From Pseudomonadota bacterium (GTDB lineage Bacteria; Pseudomonadota; Gammaproteobacteria; Steroidobacterales; Steroidobacteraceae): 8,209 bases of DNA. Below the pieces are notes generated by a model. The model ran no database searches. It was not told the origin of the DNA and worked only from the letters and a program-made list of their open reading frames with translations. Shown in pieces: positions 1 through 7,434 of this stretch (its first letter is position 1; each line of letters opens with the position of its first letter). Location: positions 1 to 8,209 of the forward strand of contig JAKBBE010000120.1 of the NCBI GenBank assembly GCA_021826035.1, given 5' to 3'. Both the position numbers and the translations under genes were made by a program.

Positions 1-421
1 GCATGAACTCCTTCAGCGGCACTTCCGCGCGCGCCAGGGCCGCACTCATGCTGATGGTCCCGGCCGAGTACGGCTGGTAGGCGTTTTGGTTGATCTGGCG
101 GATCACCGGGGACATCACGAAGAAGGTCAGAAACAGCGCCAGTCCGAGCAGGACCTGATTCGGCGGGGTCTGCCCGGCGCCGAGCGCCTGGCGCAGGATG
201 CCGAGCACGATCACGATGCGCGTGAACGAGGTCATCATCAGCAGGATCGCCGGCAGGAGCGATAGCGCCGTCATCAGCGCCAGAACCTGCAGCGTCAGCG
301 TGTAGGTCTGCGTTCCGCCGTGGGTCTGGACGCTGAACGCCGGAATGCCCGGCGCAGCGAGCGCCGCGACCGGCGCGAGTGCGAGCAGCAGCAACGGCCA
401 ACTCTTGCGCAGACCGCTCAT
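1..421 (-). CDS. fliP: FliP, flagellar export gate protein (partial, 3' end outside window)
   Basis: FliP is an inner-membrane subunit of the FliPQR export gate of the flagellar type III secretion system. Only the first 140 residues are in the window; the rest lies beyond the left edge. Seen directly: a signal-peptide-like N-terminus (basic residues R5 K6, a Leu/Ala-rich core at about 9-19, likely cleavage near the ALA at 20-22), which fits the cleaved signal of known FliP proteins. A hydrophobic segment at about 44-63 follows. The highly conserved FliP stretch [18 protein letters not shown] is at 64-81, followed by a TPPNQ motif and a second hydrophobic segment ([16 protein letters not shown]). 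The ATG at 421 overlaps the fliO stop by 4 bp (ATGA), so translation is probably coupled. It is the last visible gene of the fliLMNOP operon; fliQ, fliR and flhB would be expected next, off-window. Confidence 0.96.
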   Translation of the reverse strand, partial: MSGLRKSWPLLLLALAPVAALAAPGIPAFSVQTHGGTQTYTLTLQVLALMTALSLLPAILLMMTSFTRIVIVLGILRQALGAGQTPPNQVLLGLALFLTFFVMSPVIRQINQNAYQPYSAGTISMSAALARAEVPLKEFM

Positions 422-801
422 TTGCCCAGACTCCGCTTCAGCAGTGCCGCAAACGTGGGACGCACCGCAGCGAGCGTCACCGAGGCGGAGGGGCCGATCT
501 CAATCGGTTGGGCGAGCACGTGCAGGGCGGTGACCTGCCCGGGTGCGACGCCGAGGAGGACCTGGGTCTCGCCGACCTTCAGCAGCACCGCGCGCTCTTT
601 CGGTCCGAGCGGGGTGCTGGCGAGGATCTCGAGCGCGTGGCCGGCGCGGTGGCCGACCATGCGCATCCGCCGCGCCAACCAGGCGAGCGCAAAGACTGCG
701 GCGAGGACGATGAGCAGAGCGAAGGTGACCGACACCAGTCCGCCGGCGCTGACGGCGGGTGCGGCGCTGCCGGCGGCAGGGGCGGCGAACAAATGGCTCA
801 T
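418..801 (-). CDS. fliO: FliO, flagellar export apparatus assembly protein
   Basis: FliO is a small membrane protein that helps the FliP ring assemble in the flagellar export gate. The predicted product has 127 residues, typical for the family. It has a short Ala/Pro-rich N-terminal tail, one transmembrane segment at about 21-43, then a basic RRMRM stretch and a cytoplasmic domain. The pattern [20 protein letters not shown] (58-77) followed by a [13 protein letters not shown] segment is the conserved core of FliO, and resembles the GxxLLLGVxPGQVxxLHxL pattern of the family. The ATG overlaps the fliN stop by 4 bp and the stop overlaps the fliP start by 4 bp. Identification rests on this pattern plus position between fliN and fliP, because FliO is poorly conserved in sequence. 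Confidence 0.93.
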   Translation of the reverse strand: MSHLFAAPAAGSAAPAVSAGGLVSVTFALLIVLAAVFALAWLARRMRMVGHRAGHALEILASTPLGPKERAVLLKVGETQVLLGVAPGQVTALHVLAQPIEIGPSASVTLAAVRPTFAALLKRSLGK

Positions 802-1133
802 TTGAGCTTGCGCAGCCGCTCGGCGGGGCTGATGACGTCGGTCAGACGAATGCCAAAGCGCTCGTTGACCACGACCACCTCGCCGTGCGCGACCAGAGTG
901 CCGTTGACGTAGACGTCGAGCGGTTCGCCGGCGGTGCGGTCCAATTCGACCACCGAGCCCTGGTTCAGCTGCAGGAAGTTGCGAATCGGAATGCGGGTGC
1001 GCCCGACCTCCATGGAGAGCGTCACGGGGACGTCGAGAATCACCTCGAGATTGACGTCACGGGCGTCCTGCTTTCCGCCCTCATCGGTCAGATCCTGAAA
1101 CTCGGCCGGTTGGGCCTGAACATTGGCATTCAT
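798..1133 (-). CDS. fliN: FliN, flagellar motor switch protein
   Basis: FliN forms the lower part of the cytoplasmic C ring with FliM and FliG, and also docks the export ATPase complex. The product has 111 residues from the ATG at 1133. A short variable N-terminus is followed by a full SpoA (FliMN C-terminal) domain: LEVILDVPVTLSMEVGRTRI, then IRNFLQLNQGSVVELDRTAG, DVYVNGTLVAHGEVVVVNE and FGIRLTDVISPAERL, all classic FliN segments. Start choice is uncertain. A GTG at 1145 would overlap the fliM stop (GTGA) and add four residues, MSIL, but has no purine-rich site before it. The ATG at 1133 has AGTGAG seven bases upstream, so I prefer it. The stop overlaps the fliO start by 4 bp. Confidence 0.95.
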   Translation of the reverse strand: MNANVQAQPAEFQDLTDEGGKQDARDVNLEVILDVPVTLSMEVGRTRIPIRNFLQLNQGSVVELDRTAGEPLDVYVNGTLVAHGEVVVVNERFGIRLTDVISPAERLRKLK

Positions 1134-1141
1134 GAGGATGC

Positions 1142-2146
1142 TCACTTGCGGTTGAATTGAATCGGCTCGGCGGCGGTGCGGGCGCGCCGCAGGCGCTCCT
1201 CGATCTTCACCGCCTGGTGGCCGCGGGAGGTGCCGAGCGAGCCACGGAAGACCGGCACGTCCTCGGCGATCATCGTGACTTGACCGGTGAAGTCACACGG
1301 CAGGATGTCGCCGGCTTTGAGGTTCAGCAGCTCGGCGAGCGACACCTGGGTGTGACCGACCAGCGTGGTCAGTGCCAGCTCGGCGTCCTCCATCTCCTCC
1401 CGCAGCGACTGTATCCAGCGCTCGTCCTTCTCCATCCGGTCGCTGGCGACGCCGGCATCGAGTACCTCGCGCAGCGGCTCGATCATCGCGTACGGCATGG
1501 TGACGTGCAGATTGCCGCCGCTGCCGTCGAGTTCGATGTGAAAGGAAGTGACGACCACGATCTCCGACGGCGAGACGATGTTGGCGAAATGCGGGTTGAT
1601 CTCCGACTGCAGATACTCCAGTTGCAGGTCCGCGACGTGCGACCAAGCCTCGTGCAGGTCGTTGAACACGCTGCGCAACACCAGGTGGATGATCCGCTGT
1701 TCGGTGGCGGTGAATTCGCGGCCTTCGATCTTGGCGTGCCGGCCGCTGCCACCGAAGAAGTTGTCGACGACCGCAAACACCAGTTTTGGGTCGAGCACGA
1801 CCAGCGCAGTGCCGCGCAGCGGATTGAAACGCACCAGGTTCAGACTGGTCGGCACGTGCAGGGTGTGGACGAATTCGCTGAATTTCTTGATCTGCACCGG
1901 ACCGACAGCCACTTCCGGGGCACGGCGCAGCAGGTTGTACAGACTCACGCGGTGCAGGCGCGCGAAGCGCTCATTGATCATCTCGAGCGTGGGCATGCGC
2001 CCGCGCACGATGCGCACCTGGTTGGCGAAATCGTAGTTGCGAGCGTCGCCCGGATTGCTCGGCGGCTCGGTGCTGACGGCGCCAGTGTCGACGCCGTGCA
2101 GCAGTGCGTCGATCTCGGCCTGATCGAGTATCTTCTCGTTGCTCAT
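1142..2146 (-). CDS. fliM: FliM, flagellar motor switch protein
   Basis: FliM is the central C-ring protein that binds phosphorylated CheY and links FliG to FliN, setting the direction of rotation. The product has 334 residues, the usual length. Domains in order: the N-terminal CheY-P binding peptide ILDQAEIDALL (6-16); a linker; the CheC-like middle domain at about 45-235 with the GGSG motif (132-135), which corresponds to the GGxG motif that contacts FliG, and the EGREFTATEQRIIHLVL stretch (141-157); and a C-terminal SpoA domain at about 255-320 (VSLAELLNLKAGDILP). The conserved N-terminal peptide implies that CheY control of switching is kept. The gene starts 22 nt after fliL. The bases directly before the ATG read CACCTCC, the opposite of a ribosome binding site, so translation may depend on coupling to fliL. 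Confidence 0.97.
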   Translation of the reverse strand: MSNEKILDQAEIDALLHGVDTGAVSTEPPSNPGDARNYDFANQVRIVRGRMPTLEMINERFARLHRVSLYNLLRRAPEVAVGPVQIKKFSEFVHTLHVPTSLNLVRFNPLRGTALVVLDPKLVFAVVDNFFGGSGRHAKIEGREFTATEQRIIHLVLRSVFNDLHEAWSHVADLQLEYLQSEINPHFANIVSPSEIVVVTSFHIELDGSGGNLHVTMPYAMIEPLREVLDAGVASDRMEKDERWIQSLREEMEDAELALTTLVGHTQVSLAELLNLKAGDILPCDFTGQVTMIAEDVPVFRGSLGTSRGHQAVKIEERLRRARTAAEPIQFNRK

Positions 2147-2168
2147 GGAGGTGTGGGATCGAGCTCGG

Positions 2169-2684
2169 TTACTGCATCACGAAGCTGGTGAAGTAGATGG
2201 CGGCCACGTGACTCGGGTGCCCACCGGCGTCGGCGACGATTTTGCGGATCGCCTCGAGCACGCTGGCGCGCAGCTGCTCCTTGCCGGCCTCGGTGGCGAG
2301 CACGGTGGCCTGCTGCGAGCCGAGCAGCAGCAGCAGGTTGTTGCGGACCACCGGATCGTTCTGCTGAATGAGCGTGAGGGTCTTCGGATCGCGCGACATG
2401 ATCTGCAGGGCCACTTGCAGGTAGCGAGCCCCCTGGGCGCCCTGGAAATTGACGACGAAAGGCTTCAGCGGCAGGTAGTGCGGCGGGCCGGACGGGTGGT
2501 GGGCCGCCGGGCTCTTCGCTTTGCCGGCGGCGCGCGAGTGCATCAGCCAAAAGCCCCCGCCGGCGGCGATGCAGATCAGCACAGCCGCCAGGGTGATCGT
2601 CAGCCACAGAGGCAGGATTCGCTTTTTCTCTTCAGGGGCCTCGGCGACGTCGGCGGGGACGGTGGCTTCGGGTGCGGTGGCCAT
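2169..2684 (-). CDS. fliL: FliL, flagellar basal body-associated stator support protein
   Basis: FliL is a single-pass inner-membrane protein that sits around the MotAB stators and supports torque. The product from the ATG at 2684 has 171 residues, normal for FliL. Seen: a 23-residue cytoplasmic N-terminus ending in EEKKR, a transmembrane helix at about 24-48, a Pro/Ala/His linker, and the periplasmic domain with YLPLKPFVVNF (70-80), YLQVALQIMSRDP (88-100) and VVRNNLLLLLGSQ (112-124), ending in YFTSFVMQ, close to the usual YFTxFVxQ tail. The frame stays open further upstream, but that part does not look like FliL and contains the promoter. A GGAG lies 11 nt before the ATG. It is the first gene of the minus-strand operon and carries its own -24/-12 promoter. 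No fliK lies directly upstream, where many related clusters have it. Confidence 0.95.
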   Translation of the reverse strand: MATAPEATVPADVAEAPEEKKRILPLWLTITLAAVLICIAAGGGFWLMHSRAAGKAKSPAAHHPSGPPHYLPLKPFVVNFQGAQGARYLQVALQIMSRDPKTLTLIQQNDPVVRNNLLLLLGSQQATVLATEAGKEQLRASVLEAIRKIVADAGGHPSHVAAIYFTSFVMQ

Positions 2685-2729
2685 GAGTAGTGCGACTCCA
2701 GTCCGTGAAATACGGGTGCGACCGAGCAG

Positions 2730-2745
2730 TGCAATGGCTGTGCCA
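2730..2745 (-). promoter_or_regulatory. Sigma-54 (-24/-12) promoter for fliLMNOP
   Basis: Read on the minus strand this is TGGCACAGCCATTGCA. It contains GG, ten bases, GC, and both consensus blocks (TGGCAC and TTGCA) without a mismatch. The GG is at 2744-2743 and the GC at 2732-2731, which predicts a transcript start near 2719 and a leader of about 35 nt before the fliL ATG. A sigma-54 promoter needs an AAA+ activator, and the FleQ-like gene on the other side of the same control region is the obvious candidate. The match is seen directly; activity is inferred. Confidence 0.88.
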
Positions 2746-2803
2746 CGGGCTCTGTTTTGCGTGTAACAGAAGGAAATACAAAGAAATTTACCTGAGAGCC
2801 GAG

Positions 2804-2819
2804 TGTGAGGCGGATCACA
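2804..2819. promoter_or_regulatory. CRP/Vfr/Clp-type palindrome
   Basis: The sequence is TGTGAGGCGGATCACA, exactly TGTGA-N6-TCACA, the consensus site of the CRP family (CRP in enteric bacteria, Vfr in Pseudomonas, Clp in Xanthomonas). It lies in the only long gap between the two transcription units, about 92 bp upstream of the predicted fliL start point and about 205 bp before the FleQ-like start codon. From published work I recall that Vfr represses fleQ in Pseudomonas aeruginosa, so the location fits. Which protein binds is inference. Confidence 0.72.
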
Positions 2820-3022
2820 TGAGCGCCGAGGCGTCGGACTTCCGTCACTGCCGTCCGTAGCTCCGTGAGGACAAGACGCTGTACTCAGAGGTGTCGCCAA
2901 AAGTGAACAATCTGGAGGCCGGTCACAGAAACCCCCTGCGCGAATCGGCGACAGTACGGCCGCACGGGGAACACGCGTCCGGTCCGATCCGGGCACGCCT
3001 CCGGAAAGAACAGCAAGCAAAA

Positions 3023-4210
3023 ATGGGTACTCTGATGGCCGCCAGCGAATGTGTCCCGGATCTCGCCTTCGACCACGATGGTCACCAAGGTATCGCCGGG
3101 GCAGGGGTTCCCAGTGCCGATGAGGGCGCACGCCTGCCGAGTGGGGGTTCTGCGGCCATCCGCGCCGTCATCGGTCTGATTCGCCAGGTCGCCGGGTTCG
3201 ACTCCACCGTGCTGGTGCTCGGGGAGTCCGGCACCGGCAAGGAAGTCGCCGCCCGCGCCGTCCATGAGCTCAGCCCGCGGCGCAATCGTCCCTTCGTCGC
3301 GGTCAACTGCGGCGCCATTCCGGCCGATCTGCTCGAATCGGAGCTGTTCGGCCACGAGAAAGGGGCCTTCACCGGTGCGATCGCGGCGCGCAAGGGCCGC
3401 TTCGAGATCGCCGAGGGCGGCACGCTGTTCCTCGATGAGATTGGCGACATGAGCCCCTCGATGCAGGTCAAGCTGCTGCGGGTGCTGCAGGAGCGGGTGT
3501 TCGAGCGCGTCGGCAACCACCTGCCGATCCGCTGCAACGTGCGCATCATTGCCGCCACGCACCGCAACCTCGAGGCTTCGATTGCCCAGGGGACGTTCCG
3601 CGAGGACCTGTTCCATCGCCTGAACGTCTTTCCGATTGAGATGCCTGCGCTGCGCGAGCGGCGCGAGGATCTGCCGGCGCTTGTCAACGAGTTCGCCGCG
3701 CGCAACGCGGCCGAAGGCCGCGGCCTGATTCGGTTCAGCCCGCGCGCGCTTGCAGCGCTCGGGGTGTACGCCTGGAGCGGCAACGTGCGCGAGTTGTCCA
3801 ACCTGGTTGAACGTCTCTCGATCGTGCGCGCCGGCCAGAGTGTCGATCTGGCTGATCTGCCGCCAAAATATCAGCCGCCGAAGGAGTGGACCGGTGAGTC
3901 GGCGCTCGCTGAGATCCTCGACGAGCCGGTGACGGCCGGTGCCGAGACCACCCTCAGCGACCGCGACGCGCTCGAGCTGCTCGAGTCCGTGCCCTCGGCC
4001 CGCAGTGCCACCGATCCGTGCGCGCTGCCCGAGCAAGGCATCGATCTGCGCGAACATCTGCTCGTGATCGAGCGGGCGCTGGTGCAGCAGGCGCTCGCGC
4101 GTGCCAATGGCACCGTGGCGCAGGCGGCCCGCCTGCTGAATCTGCGCCGCACGACGTTAGTCGAGCGTCTTCGCAAGCTGGGATTCACCGAGCCGGCGAC
4201 GGAAGTTTGA
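3023..4210 (+). CDS. fleQ: FleQ-like sigma-54 enhancer-binding regulator without receiver domain
   Basis: This is a transcription activator that remodels sigma-54 RNA polymerase by ATP hydrolysis, probably the master activator of flagellar genes. The product has 395 residues from the ATG at 3023, while FleQ/FlrA proteins have about 490. AAA+ domain: Walker A GESGTGKE (67-74), the sigma-54 contact loop GAFTGA (114-119), Walker B LFLDE (135-139), [13 protein letters not shown] (192-204) with arginine-finger candidates, and the WSGNVREL box. A C-terminal Fis-type helix-turn-helix is at about 363-385; its [16 protein letters not shown] strongly resembles the end of FleQ. Only about 45 residues precede the AAA+ domain, so the usual N-terminal FleQ receiver-like domain is missing. 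Alternative starts are an ATG at 3035 and a GTG at 2891 (439 residues); none restores that domain. No strong ribosome binding site marks the start, so the exact N-terminus is uncertain. Confidence 0.9.
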   Translation: MGTLMAASECVPDLAFDHDGHQGIAGAGVPSADEGARLPSGGSAAIRAVIGLIRQVAGFDSTVLVLGESGTGKEVAARAVHELSPRRNRPFVAVNCGAIPADLLESELFGHEKGAFTGAIAARKGRFEIAEGGTLFLDEIGDMSPSMQVKLLRVLQERVFERVGNHLPIRCNVRIIAATHRNLEASIAQGTFREDLFHRLNVFPIEMPALRERREDLPALVNEFAARNAAEGRGLIRFSPRALAALGVYAWSGNVRELSNLVERLSIVRAGQSVDLADLPPKYQPPKEWTGESALAEILDEPVTAGAETTLSDRDALELLESVPSARSATDPCALPEQGIDLREHLLVIERALVQQALARANGTVAQAARLLNLRRTTLVERLRKLGFTEPATEV

Positions 4211-4238
4211 CGGCCCGGGCGCGGCCGCATGCCGCGCG

Positions 4239-4254
4239 CGTGACCCACGTCACG
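4239..4254. promoter_or_regulatory. CRP/Vfr/Clp-type palindrome upstream of the fleR-like gene
   Basis: CGTGACCCACGTCACG contains GTGA-N6-TCAC, the CRP-family core, with C and G in place of the outer T and A. The symmetry extends one base further on each side, giving 7-bp arms GCGTGAC and GTCACGC around a 4-bp centre. Its middle is about 55 bp before the predicted start point of the -24/-12 promoter at 4276. The outer mismatches make it weaker than the site at 2804, and palindromes arise more easily in GC-rich DNA. It could also be a site for another dimeric regulator. Confidence 0.5.
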
Positions 4255-4275
4255 CTTTAGGAGCACATCGGCGCC

Positions 4276-4291
4276 AGGCACGGCAATTGCA
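4276..4291 (+). promoter_or_regulatory. Sigma-54 (-24/-12) promoter for the fleR-like gene and fliE
   Basis: AGGCACGGCAATTGCA has GG (4277-4278), ten bases, then GC (4289-4290), and differs from the TGGCAC-N5-TTGCA consensus only in the first base. The predicted transcript start is near 4302, giving a leader of about 27 nt before the ATG at 4329. It lies in the 118-bp gap between the two regulators. The layout suggests that the FleQ-like protein activates the FleR-like gene, as in the known flagellar cascades of Pseudomonas and Vibrio. Confidence 0.85.
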
Positions 4292-4326
4292 TTCCCCCCT
4301 TGCAGCATCCCTGCAATTGGGGGAAT
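4291..4326 (+). other. Hairpin covering the ribosome binding site of the fleR-like gene
   Basis: Outer arms ATTCCCCC (4291-4298) and GGGGGAAT (4319-4326) are perfect complements. Inside them TTGCAG (4300-4305) and CTGCAA (4311-4316) also pair, around a 5-base loop CATCC. A one-base by two-base internal bulge separates the two stems, so 14 pairs form in all. The right outer arm is the ribosome binding site itself, GGGGGAA, five to six bases before the ATG at 4329. A run of T does not follow, so this is not a typical terminator. The pairing is seen directly; a regulatory role is inferred. Confidence 0.6.
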
Positions 4327-4328
4327 CG

Positions 4329-5346
<1,018 letters not shown>

Positions 5347-5348
<2 letters not shown>

Positions 5349-5353
5349 GGGGA
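5347..5353 (+). promoter_or_regulatory. fliE ribosome binding site overlapping the fleR-like stop codon
   Basis: GAGGGGA shares its first two bases with the TGA stop of the upstream regulator and stands five bases before the fliE ATG at 5359. Ribosomes finishing the regulator would be placed at the fliE start, which suggests translational coupling. Confidence 0.75.
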
Positions 5354-5358
5354 TTCGC

Positions 5359-5709
5359 ATGAGCCAGATGGCCATTGACCAGGTGTTGGCGCAGATCCGC
5401 GCCATGTCTTCGCAGGTGCGCCTCGATGCGCCCAAGCCGATGCCGCTCGGCGGCACGCAGAGCGCCGCGGCCCCGGTGAGCGGACCGAGCGAGTTTGCCT
5501 CGATCCTCAAACAGGGGATCAATTCGGTCAATCAGAGTGAGCAGCGCGCCAGTGCGCTTGCCGACGCATTCTCGCGCGGCACGCCCGGGGTGTCGCTGCC
5601 GCAGGTGGTGTTGCAGATGGAGAAGGCGAGCGTGTCCTTTCAGGCTCTGACTGAGGTCCGCAACCGCCTGATCACCGCCTACACCGACATTATGAACATG
5701 CAGATGTAG
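5359..5709 (+). CDS. fliE: FliE, MS ring-rod junction protein
   Basis: FliE joins the MS ring (FliF) to the rod and is among the first proteins exported through the flagellar secretion gate. The product has 116 residues, normal for FliE. The N-terminal half is variable and rich in Ala, Ser and Pro. The C-terminal half holds the family core: FASILKQGINSVNQSEQRASALADAF is split by a short GTPGVSLPQVVLQMEKASVSF region and ends in LTEVRNRLITAYTDIMNMQM, where the final YxxIMxMQM is diagnostic. The ATG follows a clear GAGGGGA site. It lies 10 nt after the FleR-like gene and 9 nt before fliF. I see no separate -24/-12 promoter in the short gap before it, so it is probably transcribed with the regulator. 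Confidence 0.96.
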   Translation: MSQMAIDQVLAQIRAMSSQVRLDAPKPMPLGGTQSAAAPVSGPSEFASILKQGINSVNQSEQRASALADAFSRGTPGVSLPQVVLQMEKASVSFQALTEVRNRLITAYTDIMNMQM

Positions 5710-5718
5710 TGAGTCGAC

Positions 5719-7434
5719 ATGGCCGCCGAATCCACTGCCTTGCCCGCGATGCCGGCCCTGCCGGCGAGTCTCCGTCCCCTGCTGCTGCTGCTCGGCATCG
5801 CCGCTGCGGTCGCCGCCGGTGTTTGGATCGTGCTCTGGTCGCGCGGTCCGACCTACAGCCTGCTGTACGCGAACCTCTCGCCGCAGCAGGAGTCGCAGGT
5901 CGTCCAGGCGCTGCAAGGGGCGCAGATCCCCTATCAGCTCGACCCGACCACCAACGGGGTGGAGGTCCCCGCCCAGCAACTGGATGCGGCGCGTCTGAAA
6001 CTCGCCGGCCAGGGCGTCACCCAGGGCGACAGCTTTGCCGCACTCGACAAGGGCTCGGGCTTCGGCGTCAGCCAGTTCATCGAAAACGTGCGCTACCAGC
6101 ACGCGCTCGAGGCGGAACTGGCGCATACGATCGCCAGCATGCAGCAGGTGTCCGCCGCGCGCGTCAATCTGGCCGTGCCACGCCAGTCAGTGTTCGTCAG
6201 TGACCAGACCGCCGCCAGCGCCTCGGTTTTCGTGCAACTGCGCGCCGGCAGCGCGCTCGGGCCTGAGCAGGTGCAGGCGATCGTGAACCTGGTCGCCTCC
6301 AGTGTGCCGGACCTGTCGCCCGCGCACGTCACCGTGGTCGATCAGAACGGTCAGCTGCTCTCCGGGCCGCAGGGCAGCAGCGCCTACGCGTCGGATGAGC
6401 GGAACTTCGATCTCGTGCACCGCATCGAGAACGAGGACTCGCGGCGCATCGTCGCTCTGCTCACCCCGCTCGTCGGCCCGGGTCTGGTCCACGCCGATGT
6501 GGTCGCGGAGCTGAATCTGCGCACCCGCGAGCAGGCGCAGGAGCTCTACAAACCGAACAGCCAGATCGTACGCAGCGAACAGATTTCCCAGCAGAGCAGC
6601 GGCGCCGGTGGCCCCGGCGGCGTGCCGGGCTCGCTCTCGAACGAACCGCCCGCCCCGGGCGTGCTGGCGCCGCCGATGCAGGCGAAGTCCACCGTCGCCG
6701 CGCCCAAGGGGACACCCGCGGCGGGCGCCGCGGCCACCACGAGCGCGGCGGCGAAGCCTGCGGCCAGTGCACCGCTCGGCGCCGTCTCGCCGATCCCCGG
6801 CGCTCCGGGAGCGACCGGCGGTGCGAACGTGCTCTCGAGCAACGTGACTCGTAACTACGACATCGATCGCACCCTGGCCTACTCGCGCCAGCCGCCCGGT
6901 CAGATCCGCCGTCTCACCGTGGCGGTGCTGGTCGGGTACCGCGCGGTCAAGGGAGCCGATGGCAAAGTGACCCAGGTGCCGCTCTCGGCCCAGGAGCTGA
7001 CGCGCATCACGCAGCTGGTGAAGGATTCGGTCGGCTACAACGCCGCGCGCGGTGACAGCGTGAGCGTCGTCAATGAGCCGCTCGATCTGCCGCATACCGC
7101 GACGGGAACGTTCCAGTCGACGCCGTTGTGGGAGCGGCCGATTTTCTGGAGCCTGTTGAAGATCGCCGCCGGTCTGATCGGGATCATCGTGCTGGTCGTG
7201 GCAGTGCTGCGGCCGCTGGTGCGCTCGCTGCTCACACCGGTTCGGCCGCTCGCGGCCGCCGCGGGGCGGATCGGTGCCGACGGTCTCATCGACGGCGCGC
7301 CGACGGCGCAGAAGGAGGCGGTGGTCAAGGCGCTCACGCACGAGCAGCAGCTCACCAACGCCCGTACCATGGTCGGGCAGGATCCCAAGCGCGTTGCGCA
7401 ATTGGTGCGCGGCTGGGTAGGCAACGATGAGTGA
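5719..7434 (+). CDS. fliF: FliF, flagellar MS-ring protein
   Basis: FliF forms the MS ring in the inner membrane, the base on which the rotor and export gate assemble. The product has 571 residues, close to the family length. Transmembrane helix 1 is at about 21-43, then GPTYSLLYANLSPQQ begins the YscJ/FliF ring-building domains (about 45-225), including ARLKLAGQGV and the FIENVRYQHALEAELAHTI segment. A third ring-building region follows, interrupted at about 295-370 by a long Gly/Pro/Ala-rich stretch, and resumes with NVTRNYDIDRTLAY and RLTVAVLVGY. Transmembrane helix 2 is at about 476-497. The C-terminal tail (MVGQDPKRVAQLVRGWV) is the FliG-binding peptide. The start follows fliE by 9 nt with only a weak GTGAG site; the stop overlaps fliG by 8 bp. 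Confidence 0.97.
   Translation: MAAESTALPAMPALPASLRPLLLLLGIAAAVAAGVWIVLWSRGPTYSLLYANLSPQQESQVVQALQGAQIPYQLDPTTNGVEVPAQQLDAARLKLAGQGVTQGDSFAALDKGSGFGVSQFIENVRYQHALEAELAHTIASMQQVSAARVNLAVPRQSVFVSDQTAASASVFVQLRAGSALGPEQVQAIVNLVASSVPDLSPAHVTVVDQNGQLLSGPQGSSAYASDERNFDLVHRIENEDSRRIVALLTPLVGPGLVHADVVAELNLRTREQAQELYKPNSQIVRSEQISQQSSGAGGPGGVPGSLSNEPPAPGVLAPPMQAKSTVAAPKGTPAAGAAATTSAAAKPAASAPLGAVSPIPGAPGATGGANVLSSNVTRNYDIDRTLAYSRQPPGQIRRLTVAVLVGYRAVKGADGKVTQVPLSAQELTRITQLVKDSVGYNAARGDSVSVVNEPLDLPHTATGTFQSTPLWERPIFWSLLKIAAGLIGIIVLVVAVLRPLVRSLLTPVRPLAAAAGRIGADGLIDGAPTAQKEAVVKALTHEQQLTNARTMVGQDPKRVAQLVRGWVGNDE

Larger units (their letters stand above)
2685..3022. other. Divergent control region between fliL and the fleQ-like gene
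   Basis: This 338-bp stretch has no convincing gene. From left to right it holds the fliL leader, the minus-strand -24/-12 promoter (2730-2745), an A/T-rich patch (about 2755-2791) that stands out in this GC-rich window, a perfect CRP-type palindrome (2804-2819), and about 200 bp leading to the regulator gene. A GTG at 2891 opens a frame that runs into the regulator, but codon third positions there are much less GC-rich than in the neighbouring genes, so I treat it as leader. I found no clean -35/-10 pair for the regulator; the A/T-rich patch is the likeliest place for its promoter. Confidence 0.7.

Noticed and set aside
1157..2191. Long open frame (344 codons) on the plus strand opposite fliM
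   Set aside because: It mirrors the codon structure of fliM in GC-rich DNA, its product resembles no family and is rich in Arg, Val, Gln and Asp; fliM on the other strand is certain.
2753..2790. Sigma-70 type -35/-10 pair for the fleQ-like gene in the A/T-rich patch (TTTTGC or TGTTTT with TACAAA)
   Set aside because: Both boxes match the consensus poorly, so I do not list it as a promoter, although a promoter in this patch is plausible.
2891..3022. GTG-started extension of the fleQ-like protein
   Set aside because: Third codon positions are clearly less GC-rich than in the rest of the gene, the extra 44 residues match no FleQ feature, and no ribosome binding site stands before the GTG. Kept only as an alternative.
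2685..3022. Remnant of a FleQ receiver-like domain or a frameshift upstream of the regulator
   Set aside because: No frame in this stretch reads like the FleQ N-terminal domain; composition looks intergenic, so the domain is absent rather than broken by a recent frameshift.
2885..4057. Long open frame (390 codons) on the minus strand opposite the fleQ-like gene
   Set aside because: A shadow of the AAA+ gene; no recognisable domain, and the plus-strand protein has all catalytic motifs.
4211..4228. GC-rich inverted repeat (CGGCC and GGCCG) after the fleQ-like stop as a terminator
   Set aside because: The stem is only 5 bp, no T-run follows, and such repeats are common in GC-rich DNA.
4287..4328. 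TTG-started extension of the fleR-like protein
   Set aside because: The TTG lies inside the -12 element of the promoter, so it would precede the transcript start; the ATG at 4329 has a strong ribosome binding site.
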